A stretch of DNA of 64,000 nucleotides from NCBI GenBank assembly GCA_003254885.1, contig QANT01007646.1, positions 62,001 to 126,000 on the forward strand. The letters run 5' to 3'. Source of the DNA: Purshia tridentata (lineage: Eukaryota; Streptophyta; Magnoliopsida; Rosales; Rosaceae). The notes below the pieces were generated by a model. It was not told the DNA's origin. It saw nothing but the letters and a program-made list of their open reading frames with translations, and did not search any database. The stretch's first letter is position 1; every line of letters begins with the position of its first letter. This document shows, piece after piece, positions 37,316-48,331 of the stretch. The position numbers and the translations under genes were made by a program.

Positions 37316-40300
37316 CTAGTTCTCTTTCTTGGTCGAATCTGTTGGTATTTGTTCCTGGGGTTTGGAATTTTCTTCCTGGGATTTGGTATTTGTTGTTCTG
37401 AAAACAGGGTAGTAAGAGTCAAGTTCAATCTGGTCCAAGATTTGTTTTGACTTCCAAAGGTAAGAAGAGTGCCCTTCTATAATTTCCGTCACGTCAACCT
37501 GCAAAGCCAATTATGTGAAAAATAATTTGTTTAAAACATTGTAATACAAGTAAAAACCACAACTGAAAAGGGATTGGAAGTTAGAAAACTTACATTCTCA
37601 ATCCCAGGAACATCAACAGGTTGAATTCCACCTAAACCTTCAGAAAGTAAACTGTACGTGGGAAACCACTTTTAGTCCTATCATATTTATAGCTTAAGCT
37701 TAATCTGATTAAATGTAGCAGCAATCCAGAACATTCAAATGAATTAATTACTACACCTAGATAGGTGGGAAATCCTCTTCAGACAATTAATTGAATGATT
37801 AGTAATTATCAAGCCCCTCCCCCCTCAGTGTGGTGGGCTTAATTCAGTTTTTCTGAAATCATAAACTGATAGGCATCTTCGATTGCGTATTGCAGAATCA
37901 ATAGTGAGCATCTAATTGTTATTCTTCCATTCTCGGATAATGCTAAAACTAAACAATGGATAAATGATCCATACCTGGCACGGAAGGCAATTCCCAAGGT
38001 CCAATCATTTATAGAATAAGCATTCACAAATCTCCCAGCCACCATCTGTGAACCAGAAATAGGTTTGGTGTTACTTGTAAAAATAGTAGCATCACAGACA
38101 AAACTTGCACAGGAAACCAATGAAAAATTTGGGGTAAGTAGAGAAAACCTAGTAGCAGCACAGACAAAACTTACATTGGAAACCAATAACAAATTGAATA
38201 AACAAAAATTTAACTACCTTTCTAGCATTGTTCCAATTTTCATCTTCAATTGAAACTGGTGCTCCAAGAAGAACAACCCTTTCTACCAGACCAGCTGCAC
38301 AAATGCAGAAACCAAATTTTATATTTATATTTTTATATGATAGCCACTCTACTTGTCCACAATAGGATGAAACAGATGGTGATGTTACCATTTTCCCCTT
38401 CTGTTTCAGCCAAACATTGAAGACATTTAAAAATTACTCTGGCCCCCAGTGAGAATCCTATGAGCGTCACAGGCCTGGACCATACATGAAGGATTTAATT
38501 GTATGATACATATGATGAATGTTTCAGGGGGAACTGGAACGTATCTTTTTATGATATGAGGTTCTTCTACCTGTTTCCTTGTAGTCCATTTAGCAGCACT
38601 TCAGCAAGCAACTTCCCAGCTTTATCTGATCTGGCCAAGAAAAAGGGGATACTAAAATTTCAAATTCCCAGTCTCCCATTGCATGCATAATGAACTCTCA
38701 AAATACCAATTTCAAGTACATGAAATAATTGCCACCTGAGCTATTATGAGAAGAAGACTGTCACGAATCAAACATGATCACAAGGAAGACTTCGGCCTAG
38801 CCAAAAATGTGAGGGGAGGAGAGAACCAGGAAGAATTTGGGACTTTAAGTGAGTTAACTTCATTCAATGCATCAGGATGCAGTTTGTTGCATGTATTGTT
38901 AAATTATGCATGGTGAAATTCAGTGTTGGCAGCTTAACAAAAAGTTCAAGGAGTCCAAAATGAATTTCTGACGTGATTATAATAAAAGTAAAATCTTAGA
39001 TAGCTGTCTTGCTCTCCTCAACGGAGTCATTATAGGGTAACTATTTGAAATAACCACACCAGCACAGACTGATAGAGTAATTAACTGAGCAGATGGCCTA
39101 AAAATCCAATCTATTGCAGACTGAACCAATGCCAAATGAAGGGTGACATGATCTCTCTCTCTCCCGAACAAACATTAACAGATAGCCACCACGCTTGCCA
39201 TGTTTGACAATTGCACTTCTGAATACATGAATAATATGAGAAACTGAAACTAAAAACCATTATCTTTCCATTATCCATCCACATAAAGTCCCTTTCCAAA
39301 CAATGCAACATTACCTGTCCACTGCAATCGCCCATTTGCTATCTATAATATCAGATGCTGTAATTAATGTTGCCGGCACAGCAAATGCTGCTACAAGTGT
39401 GTTTAATACAGTCATCATGGCACCTTCTTTCATCAACTCCAACGCAATTCCTGCAACAGGTTACAGTAATGTTGGTCATAGACTCATAAATATGCCAATA
39501 GTCCACATAAGGTGACAGACTGACAGTACTTATAAGGTTATGGAAGTACTTGAAGTAAGCCAGTCTTGAATTGCAGTGCTCAATGCAACCAAATTCTTAG
39601 ACTCCCACAACAGTGCATACCTATACATTCACTACATTAATATCAATTACTTAGCCAGTCATAATAATTCAGATCCTATCTAAGGCTTCAAAAATAAATG
39701 ATACTTTCAAGTGAAGAATCTGAAAATCAACAGAAATATTACCTCTCTGAGTTATCATTGTGACCTTCCCAAGGCCTTATATAATCTTCATTCTCAAGAA
39801 CAAGTCCAGAAACCATTATTCCCACTGCTAGCCGCTGAAAAATAGTTTTCTAAAATTGGTAAGCATTTTTATTCATACAGAAAGAAGTCATGCTCAACAA
39901 AAATTCTAAATTTCTCTTTATATCAGCATGCTAATAGAATTTTATCAGCAACAGCTCGCACCTCCTTCCCCCCAAAAATACAAATTATGAAGTATTAAAA
40001 TGTCAAAATGAACTCACTCCTTGATCATGATTTCCTTCAACAGTTTTGAACTCAAATTCTTCAATTTTGCCAGTTCTTCTAGCCATTTTGCTCCCCGTAA
40101 GTCCAGCTCCAGCAGCTGAGATGCCCGAAGAATGAGTAGCTGAGTATCCACTCCATACCCTTTTTTCTCTTTAGGTTTGAAAGATAGAACCTATGCAACA
40201 GTGGTCTTTTTTATTTTGGTTTCAAAATAACCACATGCTTTAAACCTTGGATTGTAGCACCCCTGACCTTAATTGACACTGCAATTATGTATGAACAAGA

Positions 40301-40339
40301 CCAAGCTATAGACAAACTTCAAAACATCATACAAACTCA

Positions 40340-40375
<36 letters not shown>

Positions 40376-42998
40376 TCTTCACACACACACACGCACACGT
40401 GTGCATGCATATTGAAGTAATTTTTTTCCATAAAACTAGCACAAAAGACTGATAGCTTTAACAATGGATTTTCCAACTTCTAAACTCAGAATATGTGTAA
40501 AAGTAGTTATGTGATATTACATGTATACAAGCAACACCTGCTATGCTGAGATGCACAAAGGCCAAAGCAAATACAACCAAACAAATAGAATAGACAAATC
40601 TTAAGCGTCCAGTGTAAAGTGTCCCTATGACTAACATGCATTGATGCAGACACTACCACACTTCAGAACATGTTGGACAGAAGCAAATCCAAAATCTTCC
40701 AAAATACGCATTTAAAATATAGTTCTCAGCACAACTTGAGACTTGTGGAGAAGGAGAACAGTTGTGATTCTTGTTTTTGTTAGAGCAGAGGGTTTTCTAT
40801 TATGTTAATAAAGTGATGAGGTTTAAATAAAGAAAAATAAGAAATAAAATTGAGTAAAAATAGATGAGTTCTTAAATGTATGAAGGAAAATAGTAATAAA
40901 ATTGAACACATTAATCTTCTGCGAAATTCAAGACCAATAATATTGTTGGATGAACAAGAGAGGAATGTTGAGCCTACAACCCTGTGTCTCAACAATCAAC
41001 TCTAACCTCCACTCTTCTTTTTGCTGAATAAGTTAAGAATTGATGATGTGACTATATGCTTTGCACCCATAACAAGACTGTGCATCTATCTGTTTAGTTA
41101 TGCCCAAAGTAACATATCTCTAAATTCACAGTTTCGCCCACCTCATGTCTTTTCAGTATTCATGTTTATCCTTCTAAGTTCTTAGCCAAGAAAAGGTTTT
41201 GCTTAAAGTTATTTCATCAGGATCTCATGTCCTATATCTAAACAAATATTAGAAACAAAACCACTTTTGCACCTCCAAATGATGCAGCGACAGCAAGAGA
41301 ACCAGTAACAGACCCCGTGGCAGTGGCTGCAGCAGCGAATCCACTTGCTCCAATTGCAGGGACAATACCACCCAATGCAGGAGCTAGAGCACCCAATCCA
41401 TGCGCAATTGCAGGAGCAGCCAGACCTGTGACAAAAATTGAAGTCAACAAAATGAAAGACTACTGGTTCTATCATAAATTGTATCGCAGGAGAGGCATCT
41501 GTTATTTTGAAATTGACAGATCTCGTACCACCAGTGATAGCCATCAAGGTTCCTCCTGTTAAAGCAGCTGCACCAATTAGACCTCCACGCTTCATTTCAT
41601 CCCATGAGATTTCTGACGTTTCTTTTTTCTCTTGATTAACACCTTCTTTCATTGAAGACATAATAGAACAAGCAACCATCATCTCCATTGCTTCCTGAAA
41701 ATATAATTTCCTCATAGATGGCTCAATGTACTTACTAATGTACACTTAAATGAATGACCACTGCTGAAGTTAGTGTTTAGAGGTACACTTCTATTTATTC
41801 TGAAGCATAAAGGGCAGGCATTCATCAAAATATCAAATAGAAGATATAAGGCGCAACTATTATATAAAAGGAAGCTTGCTAAAAAAGAACTACTTTAAAT
41901 AGACAGACCACTTTTAGCCACTCGACCCCAAGCCATGATGCCAGCAACCTCAATGCCACGCGGTGTCGAGCATCATAACCCTTCCTTACTTTAGAACATT
42001 TATTGCCCTCTTCAGCATTGTCTGCCACACAGGCTGAAAGAAGCGCATAAAGAACTGTTACTTTCCTCTCATAACTGAGCAGTCTTCCCTCTTCCACAGG
42101 TTCCTCAAGGGGTCCAGATTCATTTGGAGCTTTTTCTTCAGTGGACGTCTCAGAACTCGGGCTCTCTCTGGTCGCAATAGGCATTGCAGTTACCTTAGAC
42201 GCCAATTTTGTCTCTTTATCAGATACTTTATGGCGACATTTACTTTCATATTCAGAATTCTTACTGGGATCCACAGGAGCGCTTTCCTCACTAAGAGCCA
42301 TGGCATCAACGGTTTTTGTCAAAGCAAATTCCTTGCCAGTTTTTTCAGAAGAAGGGCCACCAGTTTTCTCTGATAGTAAGGCCATGAACTGAAACAAAAC
42401 AAACAAAATAATATCACACCAAGAGATACAAGGAGGAACACATAAAATTGGTGCAACCAAAGCAATAATGTGATGGCTAAAAGTTCTTATAGATTGAAAG
42501 CAAGTAATTGATATCAGATACATAAAGGAAACCTCAAAAGTAGAATTTCAAGGCGATCAAAACACACCGCTCCTACGTGATGCCTAATTTGTGTAGAAGA
42601 TCCTGCAGTTTCCTTTAGCCCCTTCCAGGATTGGACGTCCACTCCTAAAAACCTGAAATTCAACCAAGAATACTATGAATGCGAATGTGATTGACAGTAA
42701 TAAAATCACATAAAAGAGCTGTTCAAGATATCAAAACTTAAACAGTTGTTCGAATCGAAAGCAACAAGTACCTGAAAACGGGATAAAGCAAACCAGAATT
42801 CTCGTGGATCCAAAGACTTGGATCGTCCGAAACCGAAGTGCTCCCGCCGACGCTCGCACCTTCGCCGATGGTCTCTTCGTCGAGAGTGAGTAAATGACTT
42901 GACGACTGAGTTTGGTGGATCTGAGACTCGTGAAGAGCGAGCGCAAACAGAGCACCAGCTGCGTATCTGTGCGTCTGCGTGAGAAACGAGGTCTCCAT
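37316..42998 (-). CDS. TMCO4/DUF726-type membrane alpha/beta-hydrolase
   Basis: Exons in coding order: 42998-42772, 42652-42568, 42388-41909, 41694-41529, 41425-41273, 40115-40018, 39834-39743, 39620-39550, 39450-39315, 38630-38571, 38474-38389, 38294-38218, 38045-37975, 37651-37594, 37498-37316. The frame closes to 680 aa. The N-terminal third is a variable charged region. A glycine/alanine-rich hydrophobic segment follows (GALAPALGGIVPAIGASGFA, then AAATATGSVTGSLAVAASFG), likely membrane-inserting. The C-terminal third is a lipase-like fold with a GxSxG nucleophile elbow, VTLIGFSLGAR, placing the serine at about residue 531. LLGAPVSIEDENWNNARKMV and AYSINDWTLGIAFRA follow. This is the DUF726 family (human TMCO4). 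Substrate and role in plants are unknown to me. Upstream in-frame codons reach 43106, but METSFLTQTH is the likely start. It shares its promoter region with LTV1. Confidence 0.9.
40341..40400 (+). repeat. (CT)n and (CA)n microsatellites in a TMCO4-like intron
   Basis: A CT tract with one interruption (about 40341-40378) is followed directly by a CA/CG tract (about 40381-40400). Both lie in the long intron between the exons ending at 41273 and starting at 40115 on the minus strand. Confidence 0.9.
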
Positions 42999-43357
42999 GG
43001 TTGCTGCTGATTCCACTTCACCACTCACAGAGCATCGAGAACGCAAAAAGTTCGAATTTTCAAACCGAAACAGTGGCTTCAATTTAACCAAACGAAAGAT
43101 TCCCATTCAGTAATAGCATAGAACTGGTATTGAAATGAACTGAGATCACAATCGACCGCTTGTTATCCACAAGATCCCGTATTTAAGCACAGTAACTACT
43201 CCTCCCGCCTATTCCTCAAAGACCAGAACACCGACTTTGCGGTAACGGCTCTTTTTTCGCGGGAAATTGAAGACTCCTTGCGACCGACACGTGGTTTTAA
43301 TCTCAAATACCAGGCTAAAGGTTATCGGCCTCTCTTTTTAATTTTCAATTGAAGCCT

Positions 43358-43440
43358 TGGGCCTGGGCTTTGGTATTTTGGGCCATGTGGATCGACCCGT
43401 TACCGTCAAGGGTTTACAAACAGAAACATCGATAGGGTTT
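43358..43440. promoter_or_regulatory. Site II and telo-box motifs in the TMCO4-like/LTV1 divergent promoter
   Basis: TGGGCC (site II type, TCP-bound) occurs at 43358-43363 and 43379-43384, and TAGGGTTT (telo-box, reverse of AAACCCTA) at 43433-43440. All lie 90-170 bp before the LTV1 ATG. This combination is known for plant ribosomal-protein and ribosome-biogenesis genes, which fits the LTV1 identity. The 530-bp gap between the two divergent start codons probably serves both genes. Confidence 0.7.
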
Positions 43441-43528
43441 ATGTTTGACTACACACCACCCTCCCTTTTTCTTCAGGCTTCGAAATCCAAACACCGCTTT
43501 ACGATTTCCTCTCAAACATTCCATAATA

Positions 43529-45605
43529 ATGGGGAGAAAGAAGAAATTCATAGATAAGAAAAAATCGGCTACGTTCCAGTTGCTTGCCCGGGACTCGTCC
43601 GATCCATACTACGACGACTCACCTGGCAGCGATCGAGTCTTCGTTCGAGTCGACAACAGCAGCTACTCTCTCGAGACCTTGGATGAAGATAACCCTGATG
43701 AAGTCTCCAGCACCGGCCAATACAACGAGGATCCCAATTCGATATTCGCCGACGCGCCGGAGGACGACGACGGCAGCCAGGACTATCACCAATCTTTCGG
43801 GAACTCGGCAGCGACATCGGCAGCTCATCCTTTGCCGGAGCAGACGAGGAGGGAGATTGTGGAGCTAGGGTTTCCCGACGACGGTTACAATTACTTACTC
43901 CATATGAGGGAGATTAGGAATACTGGCGGTGGTTCCGCGTTTTATCAGAATTCCAAGGCTAAGCTGGATCAACTTCCGCGCGATGTAAAGGTTGGTTTTT
44001 GATTGCTTACTTTGTGTTAGAATAAAGCTATTTAGAGGACTTTGTTGTAATAAAAAAGAGCGTGGTATGGATTTTCAGGCATATGATGCTTCGAGATTGC
44101 GCATTTCTGAAAATGAGGTTCCGGGTGAGAAGTCTATTTATGTGGCTGCTAATACGGTTAATGTGAGGGTTCAGAAAGCGGTTGATCCAGAAGTATCTGC
44201 ATTGCTTGATGATAGTGATGTTTCGCGGTTTGGCTCAGATGTTGAGGACTTGGAAGAGGATTTCGTGGTTAAGGCTAATCTTCCCGAAGGAGAGGCGGAG
44301 GAGGATGTGCCTGTAGATAATAGGTCAAATTTTGTTGAGCAATCTGAGAACAAAAATGTTAGCAATGAAGCAGATGGAGTTCGAAGAAATTGCATGGAGG
44401 AAGAAAAAGATGACTCTGCGGTTGAAAAGCCCCGAGTTCGTCGTCTTTTGGATGAGCAATTTGATTTAGTGAGTGTTTCTACACTCTAGAGTTTGAGTCT
44501 CATGATGTGCTGATTATATTCTTCGATTTTTCATTTATGTCTCCATTATCTTACTTTTTTGTCCTAAAAAATTAAACAGCTATGTCAGGAATATGCCAGA
44601 GATGAAGATGACGAAGATGATTATGGTTATGTAGCTGAAGAAGATGAATCCATTGCGGATAAGCTCAAAAATGCCAGCCTTAATGACCCTGTGATGGATG
44701 ACTTAGAACTTGATGGAAAATATAAGGCTCCTGCAGATTTGTTGCATGATAATGAGGGACTAAATAAGAAAGAGGTAGTGGACTCTGCTAGTGTTATTAT
44801 TCGACGCTGTGCGGAGTATGGTGAGAAATATGAGAATGAGGATCAAGATGAATTGGTAATTGTAGAGGAATCCAGCGACGAATCAGAAGTGTGGGACTGT
44901 GAGACCATTGTTTCTACGTATTCAAATCTTGATAACCACCCTGGGAAAATTGAAGCTCCAGGAGGAACCAGAAAGAAGAAGCTTTCCGAAACTGTTTTTG
45001 GATCCTTGAATGCCACCAATCATGTGATAACCCTTCGAGGAAAGGAGAAGCTGCCTGTGGACTTCTTGCCTCATAATAAAAAACCTGCTACAGAGAAGGT
45101 GAAAGATATGAGTGCTCTGAAAACTGAGCAGCTGAAAAGGAAGCAACATGGTCAGGAGTCAAAGGAGGAGAAGAAAGAGCGAAAGGTATCTATTTTCTAT
45201 TCGAATATTCGTTGTTTGCTTATATTGTGCATGCCAATTGATCTATCTTACCTTACCGTTCTATAACTGATCAAAGATAAACATGCCACCTTAATTATGG
45301 TAGTTAAAATGTAGAAACTGCCAGTGTAAGTGACGGACTTGCATCCACATATCTCAAAGCCACTGATTTTGGCATTTGATAACTTGAGGGGCCCTCCCTA
45401 CCTTGTTTTTCTTTGTTATTTTGGTAAATTTTTGCTGGTTCTTTGATGATGACATGAAGATTGCTGCATTCAGGCTGCTGTGAAGGACGAAAGGCGTGAA
45501 GCAAGGCGGACTAAAAAAGAAATGAAGGAACTTTACAGGGGTGAAGCACAGAATGCTCAGAGAGTAGCTGCTATATCTGCCCCCCCTTCCATTCATCTTA
45601 TGTGA
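43529..45605 (+). CDS. LTV1: LTV1-like 40S ribosomal subunit biogenesis factor
   Basis: Exons: 43529-43990, 44079-44468, 44580-45185, 45474-45605, giving 529 aa. The N-terminus MGRKKKFIDKKKSATFQLLA with SSDPYYDDSPGSDRVFVRVD is the conserved LTV1 opening. DDGYNYLLHMREIRNTGGGS follows. The middle is acidic (for example DEDDEDDYGYVAEEDES) and holds DLELDGKYK. The C-terminus is a basic helix ending KELYRGEAQNAQRVAAISAP, then PSIHLM. In yeast LTV1 binds pre-40S particles near Rps3/Enp1 and is phosphorylated to finish beak assembly. The plant protein is expected to do the same in nucleus and cytoplasm. Its upstream site II and telo-box motifs agree with that job. The gene looks intact. Confidence 0.93.
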
Positions 45606-46392
45606 TTGTGCTGATCATCAAAATGTATCTCTAGGTAATTGGAATTGCTTCCTTATTTCTTCTTCTTTTCTTAGAAGTACTTCCCTATTTATTTTATGCA
45701 AGCGCTTTATATCTTTATTGGTTTGGTTTTTCCCTTGTAGGTAAGACTTAAGAGAGTACTGGATGAGCTTGCATAGTTTTGAACAGTAACAAGTACTTAC
45801 ATATGAATCTACAACCAACCACGGTAAACAAGGCGCTGTATTTGCCTTGAATTTTAGCAGCTAGAATATTAGTTTATATTCAAATCTCTGTTTATTCAAA
45901 TGTATGTTTAGAGAACAGATGGAGATATGCGTTGAGTTGTTCCTTAGAAGCATATTTAAAGCTAAGATCTCCTACTGAGCATGGATAATAGACTTTGTTT
46001 TTATAATTTTCTAATATATTTCATTATCTGGTTATCTTTTGCCTTTTCTTTTTACTATGAATTTGGTTATTTTGTTTGGTTTGAATGGTTATAAACAGAA
46101 AATGGAAACAGAACTAACTGCAGCATCATTGATTAAAGGAACAATATCACTAATGAAGAATGTCATACCAGTCAATGAGTCCATATCATCATTGACTCGT
46201 ATGAAAGTCATAGTATTTGACTCTAATGAACCAAAACAAATATACATATGATTATATATTCGTGATTTAGTACGACATACCCAAAAACTAGCGAATGGTT
46301 ATATTTGCGACAAATAAAGTGTGAAACGAGTTTATTTATTCATTTATATAATTATATTAGACAAAAATAAGGTAAGTAGAAGAATATTGCTG
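45606..46392. other. Intergenic between LTV1 and the small secreted protein
   Basis: The LTV1 3' UTR is expected in the first few hundred bases. Nothing else was recognised. The short frame at 46039-46251 has no motif. Confidence 0.45.
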
Positions 46393-46686
46393 TCAATGGG
46401 GGATAGGAGCCACATCGCCTCCACCATAATAGGGTGTGGGATCCCAAAAACCGTAGTCTTGTAGAACAATTTCCGACGTCATCTGTGCGTTATAGTAGTG
46501 TTCCTCCCCTTCCTGCTGCACCTGGTCTTTCAGTAAGTGGAAAGGAGGAAATGATGGTGGTGGAGCTGGTGATGGTGTTGCTGTTGCTCTTGTGGGAATA
46601 AATATAATCATCATAATAATAGACATCATCATCATCGTCATGCATAACATGTGCTTAGTTGCTGAACTTCCTGCTACTGTTGGCAT
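46393..46686 (-). CDS. Small secreted protein with a CIF-like C-terminal peptide motif (hypothetical)
   Basis: Single-exon open frame of 97 aa. Residues about 13-30 are a methionine/isoleucine-rich hydrophobic segment (MTMMMMSIIMMIIFI) with polar ends, fitting a signal peptide. A proline-rich stretch follows (TPSPAPPPSFPPF), then a charged linker. The last 21 residues start DYGFWDPTP and end APIPH at the stop codon. From memory, CIF1 and CIF2 peptides are also 21 residues at the C-terminus. They begin with a sulfated DY and G, have prolines at positions 7 and 9, and end in IPN. Here the prolines at 7 and 9 and the IP at 19-20 fall in the same places, but the middle differs. I infer a tyrosine-sulfated peptide precursor. 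It could equally belong to another small secreted family, and no homologue was checked. Confidence 0.6.
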   Translation of the reverse strand: MPTVAGSSATKHMLCMTMMMMSIIMMIIFIPTRATATPSPAPPPSFPPFHLLKDQVQQEGEEHYYNAQMTSEIVLQDYGFWDPTPYYGGGDVAPIPH

Positions 46687-48038
46687 GATGACGATGACGA
46701 TTCTGCGCTAGCTTGCTAGCTGCAAATCCAACCTTAAACTGATCTATTCTGTGGTACTCTAAAGGTTTTTTAATTTTATTTTAAACCTTAAAGATGTTAT
46801 TTCAATATATATTTCTGTAGTACTAGTGTTTAAACAAATTAAATTGCTTCTTCCTTTCACACCCGATGCATGACTTACCATGTTTCTTGCATGCGTTTGA
46901 TGATTTAAACAGAATGGCAAACCTAATCAATTAACCTTCTACGTATCACAGCATTGGAAGACAGTTTCTGCATTCATGGAACAAATTGAAGGCGTACGAA
47001 TAAGATATATATTTTGACAGATGTGTCCTGATATACATCTCTGGAGGCCAACAGCCCAACAGTACCAATTAATTGGGGCGTAACTCATCACTTTTCTGCT
47101 AACTTTTCTGGAAAGAAGCTTGACCAGCATGTCACAAATTGCGACACTTGGGTTGAGCAAGAGCCTGGACCTGGCGGCAAGTTTTTTCTTCGTTGCATCT
47201 TCGAAGAAGAGCAGCCACACTGCGGGTTATTGAACTTTGCTCGCAAATGTGTATGCAATCAACTATGGCAACGACACACAGTGAAGATTAGTCGCGTTGA
47301 AGATATTGGATTTGGGCCTTAGAGATGGGAATAATATTTGGGCCTGTACAAGACTAGTCCAATTCGGTATATGGGCCTGCAAAAAAAGAAATGAAGTTGG
47401 GCTCTCAACAATAACTGTAAAAGGGACTGCCAAATGGGAGTTTCTAAATTTGCCGAGAAATTTGCTCACAGTACCCATCTCTTTGCTGTTTCCTGCGAAG
47501 AGTGAGCAAGAATGTAAGGCGCAATCTCAGGCGGCAAATTTAAAAAGATTTTACTGCATGTTCATGGCTGGACTTGGGATCCCATTTTGGTAAAACCCAT
47601 AATCAAAACCAAGTTACAAAGATAAAAAAAGCGATGACTAACATATTGTCGTCTCAAATTAGTAATCAATCATTTAGGTTTGACAAGTAAAAAATTCTTT
47701 TTTGCTTTTTTTGGTAGGCCAGGTAAAAAATTCTTTATACCAATGATACAATAACAGGGCGCAAGGAAAAGCATCGTCCAACACAATTCCTAAAATGATA
47801 AATAATAAGATAATGCAGAAAGCAGAAAGTCATATCTCCATGTAACACCCCAATAAATTCGAAGTAAACAAAACCCCACATGAAATTTATATACCCATGT
47901 AATGATGTAACACACCAATAAAATTCAAACTCAACAATACCCAACATGCAAAGCCAATAGCCCATATTACAAATCTGGATTAAGCAGTTAAAGAAACTCC
48001 CAAAAACAAAGAATACAAAAAAGCACCTCTATAATGAG
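46687..48038. other. Intergenic
   Basis: The first part is the promoter of the small secreted protein gene. No gene was recognised in the remainder. Open frames of 93-98 codons near 46939-47220 (-) and 47297-47593 (+) lack any family motif. A diverged duplication starting with ATGTAACAC lies at 47840 and 47905, with units of about 65 bp. Confidence 0.45.
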
Positions 48039-48179
48039 GACAGTGAGTTATTCTGATACCACACAATCTCAATAGTGTTGAAACAGAGAAGCAAGATATA
48101 CAGATGAGAGACAGTAAGTTATACTGATACCACACAAAATCTCAGTGTTGAAACAGAGAAGCAAGTTATACAGATGAGA
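48039..48179. repeat. 71-bp tandem duplication downstream of the EF-hand/TPR gene
   Basis: Two copies at 48039-48109 and 48110-48179 begin GACAGTGAGTTATTCTGATA or GACAGTAAGTTATACTGATA and end in CAGATGAGA. They differ by a few substitutions and small indels. They lie about 150 bp past the stop of the minus-strand gene and may be in its 3' UTR. Confidence 0.9.
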
Positions 48180-48331
48180 TTGGCAGAGAAATACATCAGA
48201 GACACCTGTGGAAACAATGTATTATACAAGGGCATGATGCCCACAGAACACATTCATGAGCTATATATTTCACACTGAACAACTAGAACATCAAGAAGGA
48301 AATATACAGAATAAACAGAAAAACAGTCTAG

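Noticed and set aside
46939-47220. 93-codon minus-strand frame beginning MWLLFFEDATKKK
   Set aside because: Briefly looked like a gene fragment, but no family could be named and no splice-linked partner exon was seen.
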